Assembly: GCA_037355855.1 (NCBI GenBank)
Contig: CM074761.1
Span: 3,801,346-3,865,345, forward strand
Source of the DNA: Pseudo-nitzschia pungens
Lineage: Eukaryota > Bacillariophyta > Bacillariophyceae > Bacillariales > Bacillariaceae
Direction: 5' to 3'
Length of the DNA: 64,000 bases
Positions 1 through 11,323 of the stretch are shown here, in pieces. Numbering within the stretch: the first letter of the stretch is position 1; every line of letters begins with the position of its first letter. Made by a program: the position numbers and the translations under genes. The notes under the pieces are model-generated. The model made no database searches. It saw only the letters and a list, made by a program, of their open reading frames with translations, and was not told where the DNA came from.

Positions 1-2
1 GC

Positions 3-538
3 AATGGTACACCGACCCGCGTCGGGAAGTTTGCAAAACGAATATTCATTTCGAGATATCGCGGAGAGAAAAAAGGACAAGGTCGCACCAGCGACACAAA
101 GCCCGACGGACAAACCGATCATGAACTCCGTTGGTTCCAAGCCTCGTGGGGCAAAACTTATACGATTGTTATTCGTCACCATGGTGACGAAACACGTGAG
201 AAACGTAAGGACGGATGCAGCGAGGAAGGTTGCAAATGCAACGCGCATGGAATTGATCAAGAGGAAGAAATCGGAAATCGCCAGAAAGACCAGAATGTGA
301 TTCGTTACTTTCGGAACTGTATCCAGATTGAGCGCAACATAACGTTGAACCGCTGGCGGAAATGATTGTGTGTACGAACGGAAATCCCCGTGACCATCCA
401 TATTTTGCGTGTCGATTCGGGAACAAGAATGGGAAAGGTTTCAAAGTAGGAATCCACCTAGCTCTATCCAAAGAGAATGAAGCAATGTTTGGCGTCGACT
501 GCAATGGTCTATCGGCAGAGTTTTCAAAACTTGTCTAA
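3..538 (+). pseudogene. 3' end of an unidentified gene, with one frame break
   Basis: An open frame enters from the left edge at base 3 and runs about 120 codons, including a Cys-rich piece (CSEEGCKCNAHG) and an aromatic stretch (RWFQASWGKTYTIV). It stops near 360. An overlapping frame, open from 332, continues with coding-like sequence (NPRDHPYFACRFGNKNG) to a TAA at 536-538. The two halves look like one protein split by a -1 (or +2) shift between about 330 and 360. I do not recognise the family. It could be a decayed gene, an assembly error or an unseen intron. The shift has the opposite sign to nearly all other breaks in the window. Confidence 0.4.
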
Positions 539-1610
539 GTGACCAGCCTACCGATACCTGTCGCGCACTTCTAATGAGGAACAGGAAGATGATGAAGTAC
601 CAATACGGATATCAATGCTGGTTGGTACGGTAGCTGTGAAGAGGAGGAATAATGCTTCCTGCTTTCCTGAGACAGGAAAAAAACCGGGACCACCTCGGGA
701 GGGTTCCTGTTATGTTTTTACGAACTACGGTACGAGTATCTTAAGACTCTAGTATGAATGAAATTCAAGTAACCTTACGAGTAACCTTACTTGTACGGGT
801 ACGTAACTTACTTCACCAGAAGACAAAAGTATCTTTGTAGACGATTTCTGATGCTTTCGCGATACGACACCGAAATTGAGAGAAAAGCGAGAACTTCTCA
901 TCAAAAAAGAGTTATTGCGCACCCTTCACAAAAAATAGAAAATCAGTGTGCATATGAATATTGAATACTTCGTACGAAGTACTGTATTCAATATCGTCTT
1001 ACTGGTAAGGTTAGCGTACCGTACGTACTGAGTAAGTCTTACATACCGAAAGGTATGTTCTTTCCAGTGAAAATACGAAGTAGGGTTCGAAGAGTAGAGT
1101 TAGTACGTAACCCACTCATACCGTGCTGTAACAGTATTGAGTAAGACTGTGCAAATAATTATCTTTCCGGATTTCGGTTTGCATCACACGATGCTCAATT
1201 ATGCACGATGATGCACGATTCATACGGTAAGTTACTCAAAATACCGGTAAGTTACACGATGATGTTGTGTCTTGAGTTCGTGTGTTGTGATGGATTCTGT
1301 GTCTTTCGTCCTACGACTAAGTTACAGTAAGGCTTGCAGGGACATGTCCGTTAGAAAATTGATTTCGTTTCTTTGTTTTCCCCCTTTCGTACAGTATTCA
1401 TATTCATACCGGATACCGGTACACGAAAGTCTCACCTACCACTACTTTTAACTTGTAGTGACTAGAGTTCCAGCCATTGCACATCGCAATTCTCCTTTGT
1501 CCCTACCTTCGAGCGTTCGGACATCATTACTTCCCCGACGGATACTACAATAGAGCTCATTAAGACGTCTGCGTTAGATTGGATTGTTGACAGAACGTGC
1601 ACTCTGGGCA
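539..1610. other. Intergenic region
   Basis: No convincing gene. It holds many copies of short words that recur between genes throughout the window: GTAACCTTAC near 782, TACGAAGTA near 974, GGTAAGGTTA near 1005 and CGTACCGTAC near 1016. There is a perfect inverted repeat at 958-994. Confidence 0.6.
958..994. repeat. Perfect 11-base inverted repeat
   Basis: ATATTGAATAC at 958-968 is exactly reverse-complemented at 984-994. The 15-base centre contains its own palindrome, TTCGTACGAA. It lies in intergenic DNA. It could form a cruciform, or be a transposon footprint or terminator-like element; no function is claimed. Confidence 0.6.
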
Positions 1611-2747
1611 ATGAAGCAACCACGATCTCCCTCCCAATGGCACCTGTTGTCTTCGGTTGTGATGCTTCTGCTCGGAACCTCTTTGTTGACCGTCGACAAG
1701 AAAACGATCGAAACGATTTTTGAAGGTTCTGTAGACTCGGACAGTGAAGCAATGCTCAATATTGATTCAGAATTTCAGTGGATGGACACCACCGGTGTCA
1801 CGATATCTCACATCCAGGGCGATCCGACTATGTGCACGGATGTCATTTACACAGGTGATTCTCGAAAGCCGTTTGGCTCCAAAAGTGACGATGGAAAAGG
1901 TTCCACCCTGATCCGAGAGGGTTGGAAAAGTTTGGCACACCTGGTCCGTACGTCCTCGGCTCTTGAAGGAACCACGTGTTTCGCCTTTTTCAAAATTTCC
2001 AGTCCTTGGATCGACCAAAGTGGCATAGAACTGCATCCCGTTTGGGGACGGGTACCTGCGACTGCTTTGGTAATGTCTGCCTTTCCAAAAGCAGATGTTT
2101 TTCTTTACATGGACTCCGATGCTCTTTTAGCATCTCCCGATAATACTCCAACAAAAATGTACGAAACCCTCGCATTTGATGGATACGGCGAAGATGCCAC
2201 TTCGCAACATCTCAACCCTGGTCTCATCGTGAATAAACCACTGACGGGCTGGTTGTGCGGGGAATGTGAAAGATTTGGACTGGGTCATGGATGCTTCAAT
2301 TCTGGCGCACTATTGTGGCACAGAGCCAAAGCAGAAGTGGTCTTGAGAGCCTGGTGGGAATCCAGAAATACTGATAAATCTGAAAATTTTGTTGAGCCCG
2401 AGAGTGGTGATAGGTTCCATGGTTGGCATAACAATAATGCGAAAGATCAACTGGGCGATAAAATGGGAGAACAAAACAGATTGATGTATATTTATGCGAC
2501 GAATCCTGATGTGCATGAAGCTGTTTGGCCAGTACCGCGACAAAAAAGTGTAGAATTCAATTCAGAATCCTGTCCAAATGCGGTGGACAAGGCCCACACA
2601 CCCTGCTTGCAAAACGATGATATGCATGAAGTCAACTGGAATCCATCGAAGCCTTCGTGTTTCGTCCATCACTACCCGGACGAGAAAGATGCTCTTTTTG
2701 ACTATGCAAATGAGGTCATGAAACACGAATATCATTTGCGAGGATGA
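1611..2747 (+). CDS. Type II membrane glycosyltransferase (GT-A fold)
   Basis: The protein is 378 residues from the first ATG. A single hydrophobic segment at about residues 10-28 is a likely signal anchor, so the catalytic domain should face the Golgi lumen. A DxD motif (YMDSDA, Asp168 and Asp170) follows a hydrophobic strand, as in GT-A enzymes that bind nucleotide-sugars through a metal ion. A CFNSG motif (about 229-232) and a DQ pair (279-280) are also where GT-A enzymes of the GT34 and related families have them. Many Cys and Trp residues fit a lumenal domain. It is a single exon with no frame break. The exact family and donor sugar cannot be told. Confidence 0.75.
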   Translation: MKQPRSPSQWHLLSSVVMLLLGTSLLTVDKKTIETIFEGSVDSDSEAMLNIDSEFQWMDTTGVTISHIQGDPTMCTDVIYTGDSRKPFGSKSDDGKGSTLIREGWKSLAHLVRTSSALEGTTCFAFFKISSPWIDQSGIELHPVWGRVPATALVMSAFPKADVFLYMDSDALLASPDNTPTKMYETLAFDGYGEDATSQHLNPGLIVNKPLTGWLCGECERFGLGHGCFNSGALLWHRAKAEVVLRAWWESRNTDKSENFVEPESGDRFHGWHNNNAKDQLGDKMGEQNRLMYIYATNPDVHEAVWPVPRQKSVEFNSESCPNAVDKAHTPCLQNDDMHEVNWNPSKPSCFVHHYPDEKDALFDYANEVMKHEYHLRG

Positions 2748-3561
2748 AATACTACACGTAATACATTGCGAAAAAAATTACTAGTATATTATTGTCTTCT
2801 AGTTCCAAATAGGTTGTCCGCCCTTGATTCGAACTCCAACTTTGCGATGCTACTTCTAAGAGTTTTCTGTGACTTTTTGTTTTAGGATATGCGGCAAGTG
2901 TTGCGAGTACGAACTCCGTTTTGAACTGGAAAGTATCCATCAAAATGTGAGCAGCGAATCCAATTTAAGTGTCTGCGATAGTCACCGGGCACTTTGTCCG
3001 GTGGCAATCATGATTGAAGTGGTTCGATGATGTGAGCTCTCTTCGGATTTAATCACTGATTCCATTATAGTAGTAATGCCAGTTAACAAAACAAAAATGT
3101 AGAGGAAAATGCAAAACCGCTTGTGGGGATGAAGGCACACGGCATCAAATAATACTATGAAGAAAGTTTCGTCTACAATAGCGACTCACATAACTTGACA
3201 ATAACTCTATTTTTTAGAGATGCCACAAGTTTTATATGCATACGAAACAGCAGTACTATTACTAATAACTACTTGAACCTCCTCAATACCATTGCTGACA
3301 CATTCAAGCATCACATTCAAGCAGCACGGAGGAAACTTAACGAAACAAAGTACAAGTGATAGTGAACGATATTCAGTAAGAAAATATTCCTGAGAGCTGA
3401 TGTCAAAGGTAGGGAAGATTGTATGGCGTGTTTCTGAGGAAGTGTAAAGATGCTCAATATGAGGATGCTATGGATGATGATGCATGATGCTGGGTCCCTG
3501 TGTAGTAGCGATGTGTACCAGGGTAACATGGGGTGGGTAGCAGCTTGTATGCTGGGTCCTA

Positions 3562-3732
3562 TCGGCCGATCCTTTTGTACCTCTAGGGTAGTAGTATCTT
3601 GTAGTACCTGAGTCTTTGTAATAGCGCTTGAACAGAATCCTCTGTAGACTCACTGTTTGCCAGCACACGGCGTGCTGCCGTTGTTAGTGTTGTTGCCGTT
3701 GCTCTCTTCCGCCGACGAGCAATACTATCAAC
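3562..3732 (+). repeat. Dispersed repeat family, copy 1
   Basis: About 171 bases beginning TCGGCCGATCCTTTTGTACC. It shares blocks with copy 2 (3740-3909): CTCTAGGG, CGCTTGAACAG, TAGACTCA and TGTTTGCCAG. A short hairpin (CAGCAC, loop, GTGCTG) lies near 3661-3677. There is no open frame. It could be a non-coding RNA, a MITE-like element or the remains of a transposon. Confidence 0.65.
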
Positions 3733-3739
3733 CTACCTG

Positions 3740-3909
3740 TCGGCCGATCCTTTTGTGCCTCTAGGGGAGAGTATCTTGTTGTGCTTGAGTGTATGAAAGA
3801 ATAACGCTTGAACAGTATCCCCTATAGACTCATTGTTTGCCAGCTCTCGGCGTGCTGTTCTTGTTGTTGTTATTACCACTCTCTCCTGTTGCTGACGAGT
3901 AATATCAAC
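3740..3909 (+). repeat. Dispersed repeat family, copy 2
   Basis: Tandem partner of 3562-3732, about 170 bases and 178 bases downstream. The first block (TCGGCCGATCCTTTTGTGCC) and the TTTGCCAGC block are nearly identical. Spacers between blocks differ in sequence but are similar in length. Confidence 0.65.
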
Positions 3910-5085
3910 GAAGGAAAGCTATTACAAAATTTTTGAAATACGTAGTAATACAAAGTAAGCTTATGTATACTAGTAGTAGCAGCTAAATAGGCCTCGTAGT
4001 ACCGTAGGAATAACAATACTTTTACTTCGTGTATTGTAGTGAAATAGCCTCACGGTATGGGATTGGTCAGAGAGTGAATATCGTTCGTTCAGCTACGCCA
4101 GCGATTAATCTTATCACGGACGAAAATTTGATCATTAAGGGTGCATGTGATTGAAAGGCCTTGTCTCCATTCTCGGTGCCTCAAGCACTAAGAAGACGTA
4201 ATCGTTCGATGAAAAGTTCATTTGTGAATGCACACGTCTGATACGACAGTGACCATCGCTTATTTACTTAAACTCTCTCCAACTTTAAGATAGCTTAGCA
4301 AGCAACAATGCTACTACACCTTCCTCGACGTAGCAGTCAACAGTAGTGTCGTCGCGCTCGATGATTTGTCGTACCGGTACACCATGAATTTCATAACGAA
4401 GATAATAGAAGTAACTTACTAATGTTATTATAACGCACGAATGAATTACACCGTAACTACCGGTACGAACTTCGAATACTTTTGAATCTTTTGAAAGTAA
4501 GTTACACAAAGAATGATTTCATGGTTATAAATTCGGTGAATAGGCGCAATAATTAGAATTTTTCTTTTTTAAAAAAGAACTTTCGTCGTTCGTTTGATTG
4601 AAGCTTTAGGACATTATTGATGCTGTTCGTGTTGCTAAAACACTTGTGCGTTGGATGGTAAATTGGATTGTTTTTATGGGACCTTCGAATTCTTCCTCTC
4701 TGGAACTTTTTTACCGGTATGGAAGCACGCAAACGTGCATCCAAAACAATTATTATTAGGACTCTGGTACACGTAACCTTACGATCACCAGACGCACGGT
4801 ATGATTATTACAAGTAAGGTCTTCCTTCTTACTTGTATTAAGGTTACTTCTATTATTTATTTCTGATCCTTTGTGTCGTTCATACCGTACGAACCATTAC
4901 CGATATGGTAAAGCCGCCCAATGCTTGTACCAGAAGCGCTGATGCTTAGTTTTCTCCGTATGGATCAACTCTAAATGGATCACCAGACAAGTTTTCATTG
5001 AATCGTATCACAACTTCTTACCTTTTGTCGTTAGCGTTTGCCATCGGTTCCTTGATAATCGAGAACCCAAACAAAACATCTGGAC

Positions 5086-8000
5086 ATGGCGAAAGCAAAT
5101 AGAAAGCATCTCGGAATTGATGCTATCGTTTCGTTTCAATGCAAGTTCATTCATCCCCACCGTTATCGTGACGAAAAATTTCCAAACCCGGCCATTGCAC
5201 AAAAGTTGACAGATGCACGCGTAGTTCGTCGGGCGTTAAAGAAAATCAACGGTGAACCCACCCTTTGTACTGTTGTCAATCACGAAGATTTTAAGGACGA
5301 GAAAGGTCGTTACATTGAGATTTGGTGTGGCGAAAATCGCGTCACGGTGGAGAAAGAAGGCGACCCCAGCCTTTTTTTCGAGGGTAGCCAACAACAAGAC
5401 GATGACGAAGATCCCGACAGCAATGACACCAATAAAAGCAATAGGAACAGTCAAAAGAAAAAGGAAGCGGAAAAGAGAAAGGAAGCGGAAAAGAAAAAGG
5501 AAGAGGAAAAGAAAAAGAAAAAGGAAAAGAAAAAGGAAAAGAAACGAGAGATTGGTGATTACGAAGGCGTTGCAGTTCGTCCGAACACGACTTACGCAAA
5601 AGTGAAGAAAGTGAAGAAAAACAAAAGCAAAGTTCCTGAGGACGAAGTTGATACCGATAAAACTTTGACGGTTACAAATACGGCGGAACAAAATTCACTA
5701 GAAGATGGTGCAAGCTACGATGAAACCGAAGAGAAGAAAGTCAAAGATCCACTGGCGACGGTTATGGAAGTTCTTTCCTTCGCGAAGACCAGGAGAGCGA
5801 AGATCAATCTTGCGATGGGTCTTGCTGCTTCTGTCATGAGTGGTTTGATCCAACCAGGTGAGGTAATATGAACGGATTTGGAATCAATCGAAGCTTATTG
5901 CATGTGTCTCCATTTACTGACGTACATCTGTACTCTTGCATATCATTCCGGCAGCAATTGCTATCGTATTTTCAGATTCCTTCACGAATTTTTCAAATGG
6001 CTCGAACCAAAATGGTATCAAAGACCTTGCCTTCATACTCTGCGGCATTGGTTTCTACGCCTTTGCTGCAATGGCGATGCAGTCCACGTTTCTCGAGACG
6101 GCCGCGTCGGAGATGACAGATACTATGAAGCAGGAATGGTTTGATGCTCTGTTGAGGCAAGACATGGCCTACTACGACATCATGGACACAAGTGGAACAG
6201 CTACAATAATCAGCGTCAATGGCAAAAAATTCAAGAGGTAAATCACGAACGGATCAACATGATGTCAATTGTTTTTTCTTTGATCCCTTTGTGGGGAACC
6301 ACTTTGCGGCCAATATCTCACAACTTCGTTTGCTGATTCAACAGGGGTTTGGGTCGAAAGTTGGGTGACGGAGTTCAATTTACGGTCACTGCAATTGGAG
6401 GTCTTGCTTTTGGTTTCTGGTGCTCATTAAAATTGAGTTTCCTTCTATTGGCAATTGTGCCAGTGATGGCTTTGGTTACCGGCTTGGTATTGAAACTAAA
6501 CCAGACAAAGACGGCCAGAGCCAACGAGTCCTACGCTAAGGCCGGTAGTATCGTATTTTCTTCTGTGTCTTCCATTCGTACAATCTTGTCGTTGAATGCA
6601 GTCAAAGACGTCATCGCGAAGTTCGAGGAAGCGACACAAGAAGCATATTTAGGTGCCACGGGGCAAGTTGTTTACCTTGGTGCAGCCAATGGATCGTTGA
6701 TGGCTGTGTTCTTATTCGCCTATTTACCACTTACACTCTATGGGTCGTATCTCATGTATAAAGAAGTACAAGAAAGTGGTTGCGATCCCTCTGGGGCCGT
6801 CCCAAACAACGAGTCGTGTAACCCGACCGCATTTGAAGTGTTTGGAGCGTTGATGGGTGTCACTTTTGGAGGTGCTGTGTTGCCGCAAGTTGCAGCATCA
6901 ATGGAAGCGTTTGTCGATGCTCGATCGGCTTGTTACCCTGCGCTTGTAGCTATATACAGAAAGACCGCAAGGGAAGACCAGACCGAGAAGGATTTGAAGA
7001 AGGATGAAGATATGAGGAAATCTCTTCAAAGGAGAAGCACCTTGAACTCCCTCCCTGACTATGAAATTGACTCGTCATCTCCATTTGGGATGAAACCTAA
7101 AGATGTAGTCGGCGACATCGAGTTCAAGAACGTCTCGTTCAGATATCCGACACGAATGGAAGTTGACGTTTACAATGGACTGAACCTAAAGATCAAAGCG
7201 GGAACCACTGTGGCGCTTTGCGGCCCTTCTGGTGGGGGGAAAAGCACCATCATCCAGTTGTTGGAAAGATTTTACGACCCAACATCCGGCTCAATCTTGA
7301 TGGACGGAACTGATTTAAAGGACTTGAACGTAAAATGGCTTCGCAAACAGATCGGCTTGGTCTCGCAGGAACCAAAATTATTTGCAGTAAGTATTGCAGA
7401 CAATATCAAAGCTGGTCGTCCAGATGCTACCTCCGATGAAGTAGAAGAGGCCGCAAGAAAGGCAAACGCTCATGACTTTATTATGTCCTTTCCCGACGGA
7501 TATAATACCATGGTTGGAGACGAAGGTTCGCAGCTGTCCGGGGGACAAAAGCAGCGCATCTCGATCGCCAGGTGCGTTTAAAAAAGTGTTTTAACATCCC
7601 CGGTGTTTTGATTGGTCACATTTTTCGGTGAAACAGTAATGACTAACTGTTTGTTTTCATAACGACATCTCTCTCTTTCCCAAGAGCATTGATCGCAAGA
7701 CCAAGAATCATTCTTCTCGACGAGGCCACAAGCGCTCTGGATTCCGAATCTGAGGTTATTGTTCAGGAGGCACTGGACTAAACTGATCCGGGAAGACGAA
7801 GACAACCGCACGGTTGTTGTCGTTGCCCATAGGCTCTCGACCATAAAAAATGCTGACATGATTGCTGTTTTATCGGGGGGTACCATCGTAGAAACTGGAA
7901 AGCATCATGAACTGATTTCGAGACATGGTGCTTATTATGACCTTGTTCAAGCTCAGAAAGGAAAACAGAAAGAAAAGACGGGCACGGACGAGAAACCTTC

Positions 8001-10558
8001 TCAAATCTTCAGCTTAGGTGATATTCAAGATGCTTCTGGGGCCCGTGTTCCTACCACAAGTTCAACCTTTCTCGAGAAAGAAGACTTGATAACGCTCTCC
8101 GACGTCAGCTTCAAATATCCTTCAAGACCCGAACAACAAATCTTTCAAAACCTTGACATGTCCGTGAAAAAAGGAGAAACTCTGGCAATTGTGGGACCTA
8201 GGTAAGTCCGTTGTTCTTCATTTTCTACAGCTTGGAGGTCGGGCAGCATCTTACAATGATTTGTTACTTCTTATTCTTATTCTCAGTGGTCAAGGGAAAT
8301 CGACAGTCATTCAACTTATTGAACAGTTTTATCGTCCCGACAATGGTCAAATATTTTACCACGGTGTTCCAATGACTGATCTGAATGTTGCATGGCTACG
8401 CAACCGGATGTCACTCGTTGCACAAGAACCAGCACTCTTTGACATCAGTATACGAGACAACATTCGATTCGGAATGGAAGATGCCACCCAGGAAGATATT
8501 GAAAAGGTTGCAAAAGAAGCAAATTGTCATGATTTTATCATGGAGTTCCCAGATGGCTACGATACAATCGTCGGCTCAGCGGCTACTTCACAAGTGTCAG
8601 GTGGTCAGAAGCAGAGGATTGCTATAGCTCGGGCTTTGCTACGTGATCCAGAACTTTTACTTTTGGACGAAGCAACGAGTGCACTAGATTCCGAATCAGA
8701 GAGGGTAGTTCAAGACGCTCTGGACAAGATCACCTCGAATAAGCACCGAACAATAGTTCAAATTGCTCATAGACTGTCTACTATTCGAAATTCTGATCGG
8801 ATTGTTGTTTTGAACAACGGAAAGGTCAGAGAAAGCGGAACTCATGATGAACTAATGGCCCTCAAAGGGCATTACCATCGGCTTGTGCGCCTGCAAAGTC
8901 TTGATGATGACACGTACAGAAATGCTCATACCCGTGAAATGAAAGCAGCGCAAGTCTCAGAGTCGCTAGTGGAATCCCTCATTGACCCAGAAAATGTTAA
9001 TTCGACAAATGTCGAGCAACAAGCGCAAAATCCAGAACTTGAAAAGTCGAATGCGAAAAAGGCGAAGGCTCTAGCAAAAGGAGATGAATTATACTTTCTT
9101 ATTGGAGCAATCGGTGCTGTGTTGGCAGGATGTAAGTATAATTGTATTTTTTGTTTTCCTTACACCATGTTGCTGGAGAATTTGTCAGTACTGCTCACCT
9201 TTTTTTTTTTTTTTGCTCTCAGTGATTTTTCCTGGATGGGGTGTAAGTGGTTGCAATGCGTTGCGTTGCGTTGCGTTGTGGTGTTTAGCATGCGCCGTTT
9301 CTACGACAAGTTAACTTACATCAGTTGTTTTTATCGGTGCCTTTGCCATTGGTAGTACACCTTTGCGTACATGGTGGAACTACTTTACTTTAATCCTGTC
9401 TTTCCCTGTGAGGAAGCATTAGTATATAATTTCCCAACATGCCAAGGTTACTGGGATGCAGTTCGGAATGATATGCGAAAACAATCTTTCCAGATATCGT
9501 ATATCTATATTGGTTTGATGGTTGCTGCACTGGTAGGAAATACTCTTGTTTTCTATGGATTTGGGATTGCAACGGAGCGCATGAATAAAAGAGTGCGGGA
9601 TGCATCATTCAAAAATCTCATGCGACAAGAGGTTGCCTATTTTGATACAAGAGCTGTTAGTGCCATAACATCTCAGTTGAGTGACGACGCAGCGATGATC
9701 CATTCCTTTTCAGGAGAGCCAATTCGAACCTTGGTGATGAACCTTGCCAGTGTTCTTGTGGGTTTGGTTGTTTCTTTCATTTATATGTGGCCATTTGCAT
9801 TGGTCGCACTCGGCGTTTTGCCCTTTATGGCATTGTACGTTTATCCGATGTAATGCCTCTTTACAGAAGTGATGTTGGCTTGTTTTGGGTGCTCGCTAAC
9901 GTTCGATGTACATTTTAATTCTTTGTCAATTCTTTCTTTCCAAAAAATAACGATCTCGTATCACCAATTAAGTGTAAGTCATCAACTCGAGAACCCTCGT
10001 ATTTAAAACAATGTTGAACCCTTGATGCTTGTTGTTTCTCACTTTTTCTCGATCTCCTTTTGAATCATAAAGGGAGCTGAGGCCGAGCAAAGGATGTACA
10101 TGGGAGAAGATTTGGACACAGGCGAAGATGAAAAGTCTTCGGGGGTTATTGTCATCGAAAGTTTATCCAATATCCGAACGGTAGCCTCGCTATCGCTCGA
10201 AGATACCAGAAGCGAGCAGTATGCAGAGGCTTTGCAAAAAGAAGACCCAACTCCTTTCAAGTCGAATTGTGCCAAGGGAGCATGGATTGGTGTAGGGCCA
10301 CTTTTCCAGCAGCTGAGCTTTGCACTTTTGTTCTGGTGGGGTGGTTGGTTGATTGGAAAGTTTCCCAAAATTTACTCGAGTCGGGGCTTTTTGATCTCTA
10401 TGTTTTCTTTGCTGTTTTCGTTGTCCGGCATGGCAGCTGCAGCACAAGGTGCGACGGATCGAAGCAAGGCCCTCGCTGCGGCAGAGAGGACGTTTGAACT
10501 GATCGAACGAAAGTCCGAAATCGACCCCTTATCGACCCAAGGAAAGAAAGATGTGTAA
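5086..10558 (+). CDS. ABCB-type ABC transporter, order TMD-NBD-NBD-TMD, frame-broken and 3'-truncated
   Basis: Proposed exons: 5086-5857, 5955-6237, 6345-7571, 7685-8201, 8287-9131, 9223-9242 (20 bases), 9356-9834, possibly 9973 (one base) and 10073-10558. All introns are GT-AG. After removing one extra T at 7779, which makes an in-frame TAA, the sum is exactly 1,543 codons. A Lys/Glu-rich N-terminal extension (about 215 residues) precedes TMD1. NBD1 has Walker A (GPSGGGKST) near residue 645, LSGGQKQR near 748 and [13 protein letters not shown] second NBD (GPSGQGKST near 933, VSGGQKQR near 1036) follows directly, and only then comes TMD2. The usual NBD after TMD2 is missing: the frame ends GKKDV with a stop that overlaps a good splice donor (GTAAGA at 10555). 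It probably exports lipids or drugs if functional; it may be a decaying gene. Confidence 0.75.
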
Positions 10559-11323
10559 GAAAGTCAGTTGCAGCGTTGCGTCGAGCTATACGATGCTCCG
10601 CAATCGCTTCTTCCCCGTGATGGACGATAATTATTTGTGTACTTTTTCACCTCCCGTTTCGGATGGAGTTTGAATTGTCATTGTATTTTCAAAAGAGAGA
10701 TCAAGGCTTCTTCATGCTTCTATGCAACTTTATTTTTAATACCTACTTCGTATAATACTTGAGACGATCTTTTGTACCTCTAGGGAAGTAGATATACAGT
10801 ATCCAACTCTATGCAATAGAACATGAACAGTGTATTCTGTAGATTCACCATTTGCCAGCAATCCACTTGTACTTGTACGATAGCGGCTAGTTGGAAAATA
10901 CTGCAATGGAAACACCTCTTTCTGAAAGACCTTAAAATTTGCCCTCTGTTAGCTGGCTCGTGACTGATCTTTGTTACGAAGTAAGTTAATCTTAGGAAGT
11001 AGTGAAAACAACCGAGCAAGTCTGGGGGCACGTTAGTTGTTACAGTATGCACATAAGGTAGGAAGGCGACTCACTCACTACACGAACACGTACCATACGG
11101 TAAGTTAACTTAACCTTACATGATTGAAAGTCTTGAACAAGAATTCAGAAGAAATCGATGACACGACGAACGACGATGCATCGAATGATGATCTACAACA
11201 CAGCAAGAACCAAACATACTCGTACCCCGCGCTCTCTTAATTGCTTGGAATCGACATCTTCTACACAGAGAGAATACCCTGATCAATGCCTTCGATCGGT
11301 CTCCCGGTGAATTTCAGAACAGC
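10559..11323. other. Intergenic region downstream of the ABC gene
   Basis: No NBD-coding exon is visible here on the + strand, although the preceding gene ends at a splice-donor-like site. The stretch holds the third copy of the dispersed repeat (10761-10862), the word TTAACCTTACA near 11107 and otherwise AT-rich DNA. Confidence 0.55.
10761..10862 (+). repeat. Dispersed repeat family, copy 3 (shorter)
   Basis: Shares in order the blocks GATCTTTTGTACCTCTAGGG, GAACAGTGTATTCTGTAGA and TTTGCCAGCA with the tandem copies at 3562-3909, on the same strand. The hairpin and downstream part of the longer copies are not recognisable. Its place just after the truncated ABC gene may mark a rearrangement. 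Confidence 0.6.

Larger units (their letters stand above)
2748..5085. other. Long intergenic region with a tandem repeat
   Basis: No supported gene in about 2.3 kb. It contains a two-copy tandem repeat (3562-3909), two GCTGGGTCC words at 3489 and 3551, and intergenic words such as GTAACCTTAC near 4770 and AAGTAAGGT near 4813. Confidence 0.55.

Noticed and set aside
5342..5691. Phe/Leu-rich frames on the minus strand
   Set aside because: They are the complement of the Lys/Glu-rich stretch in the ABC N-terminal extension.
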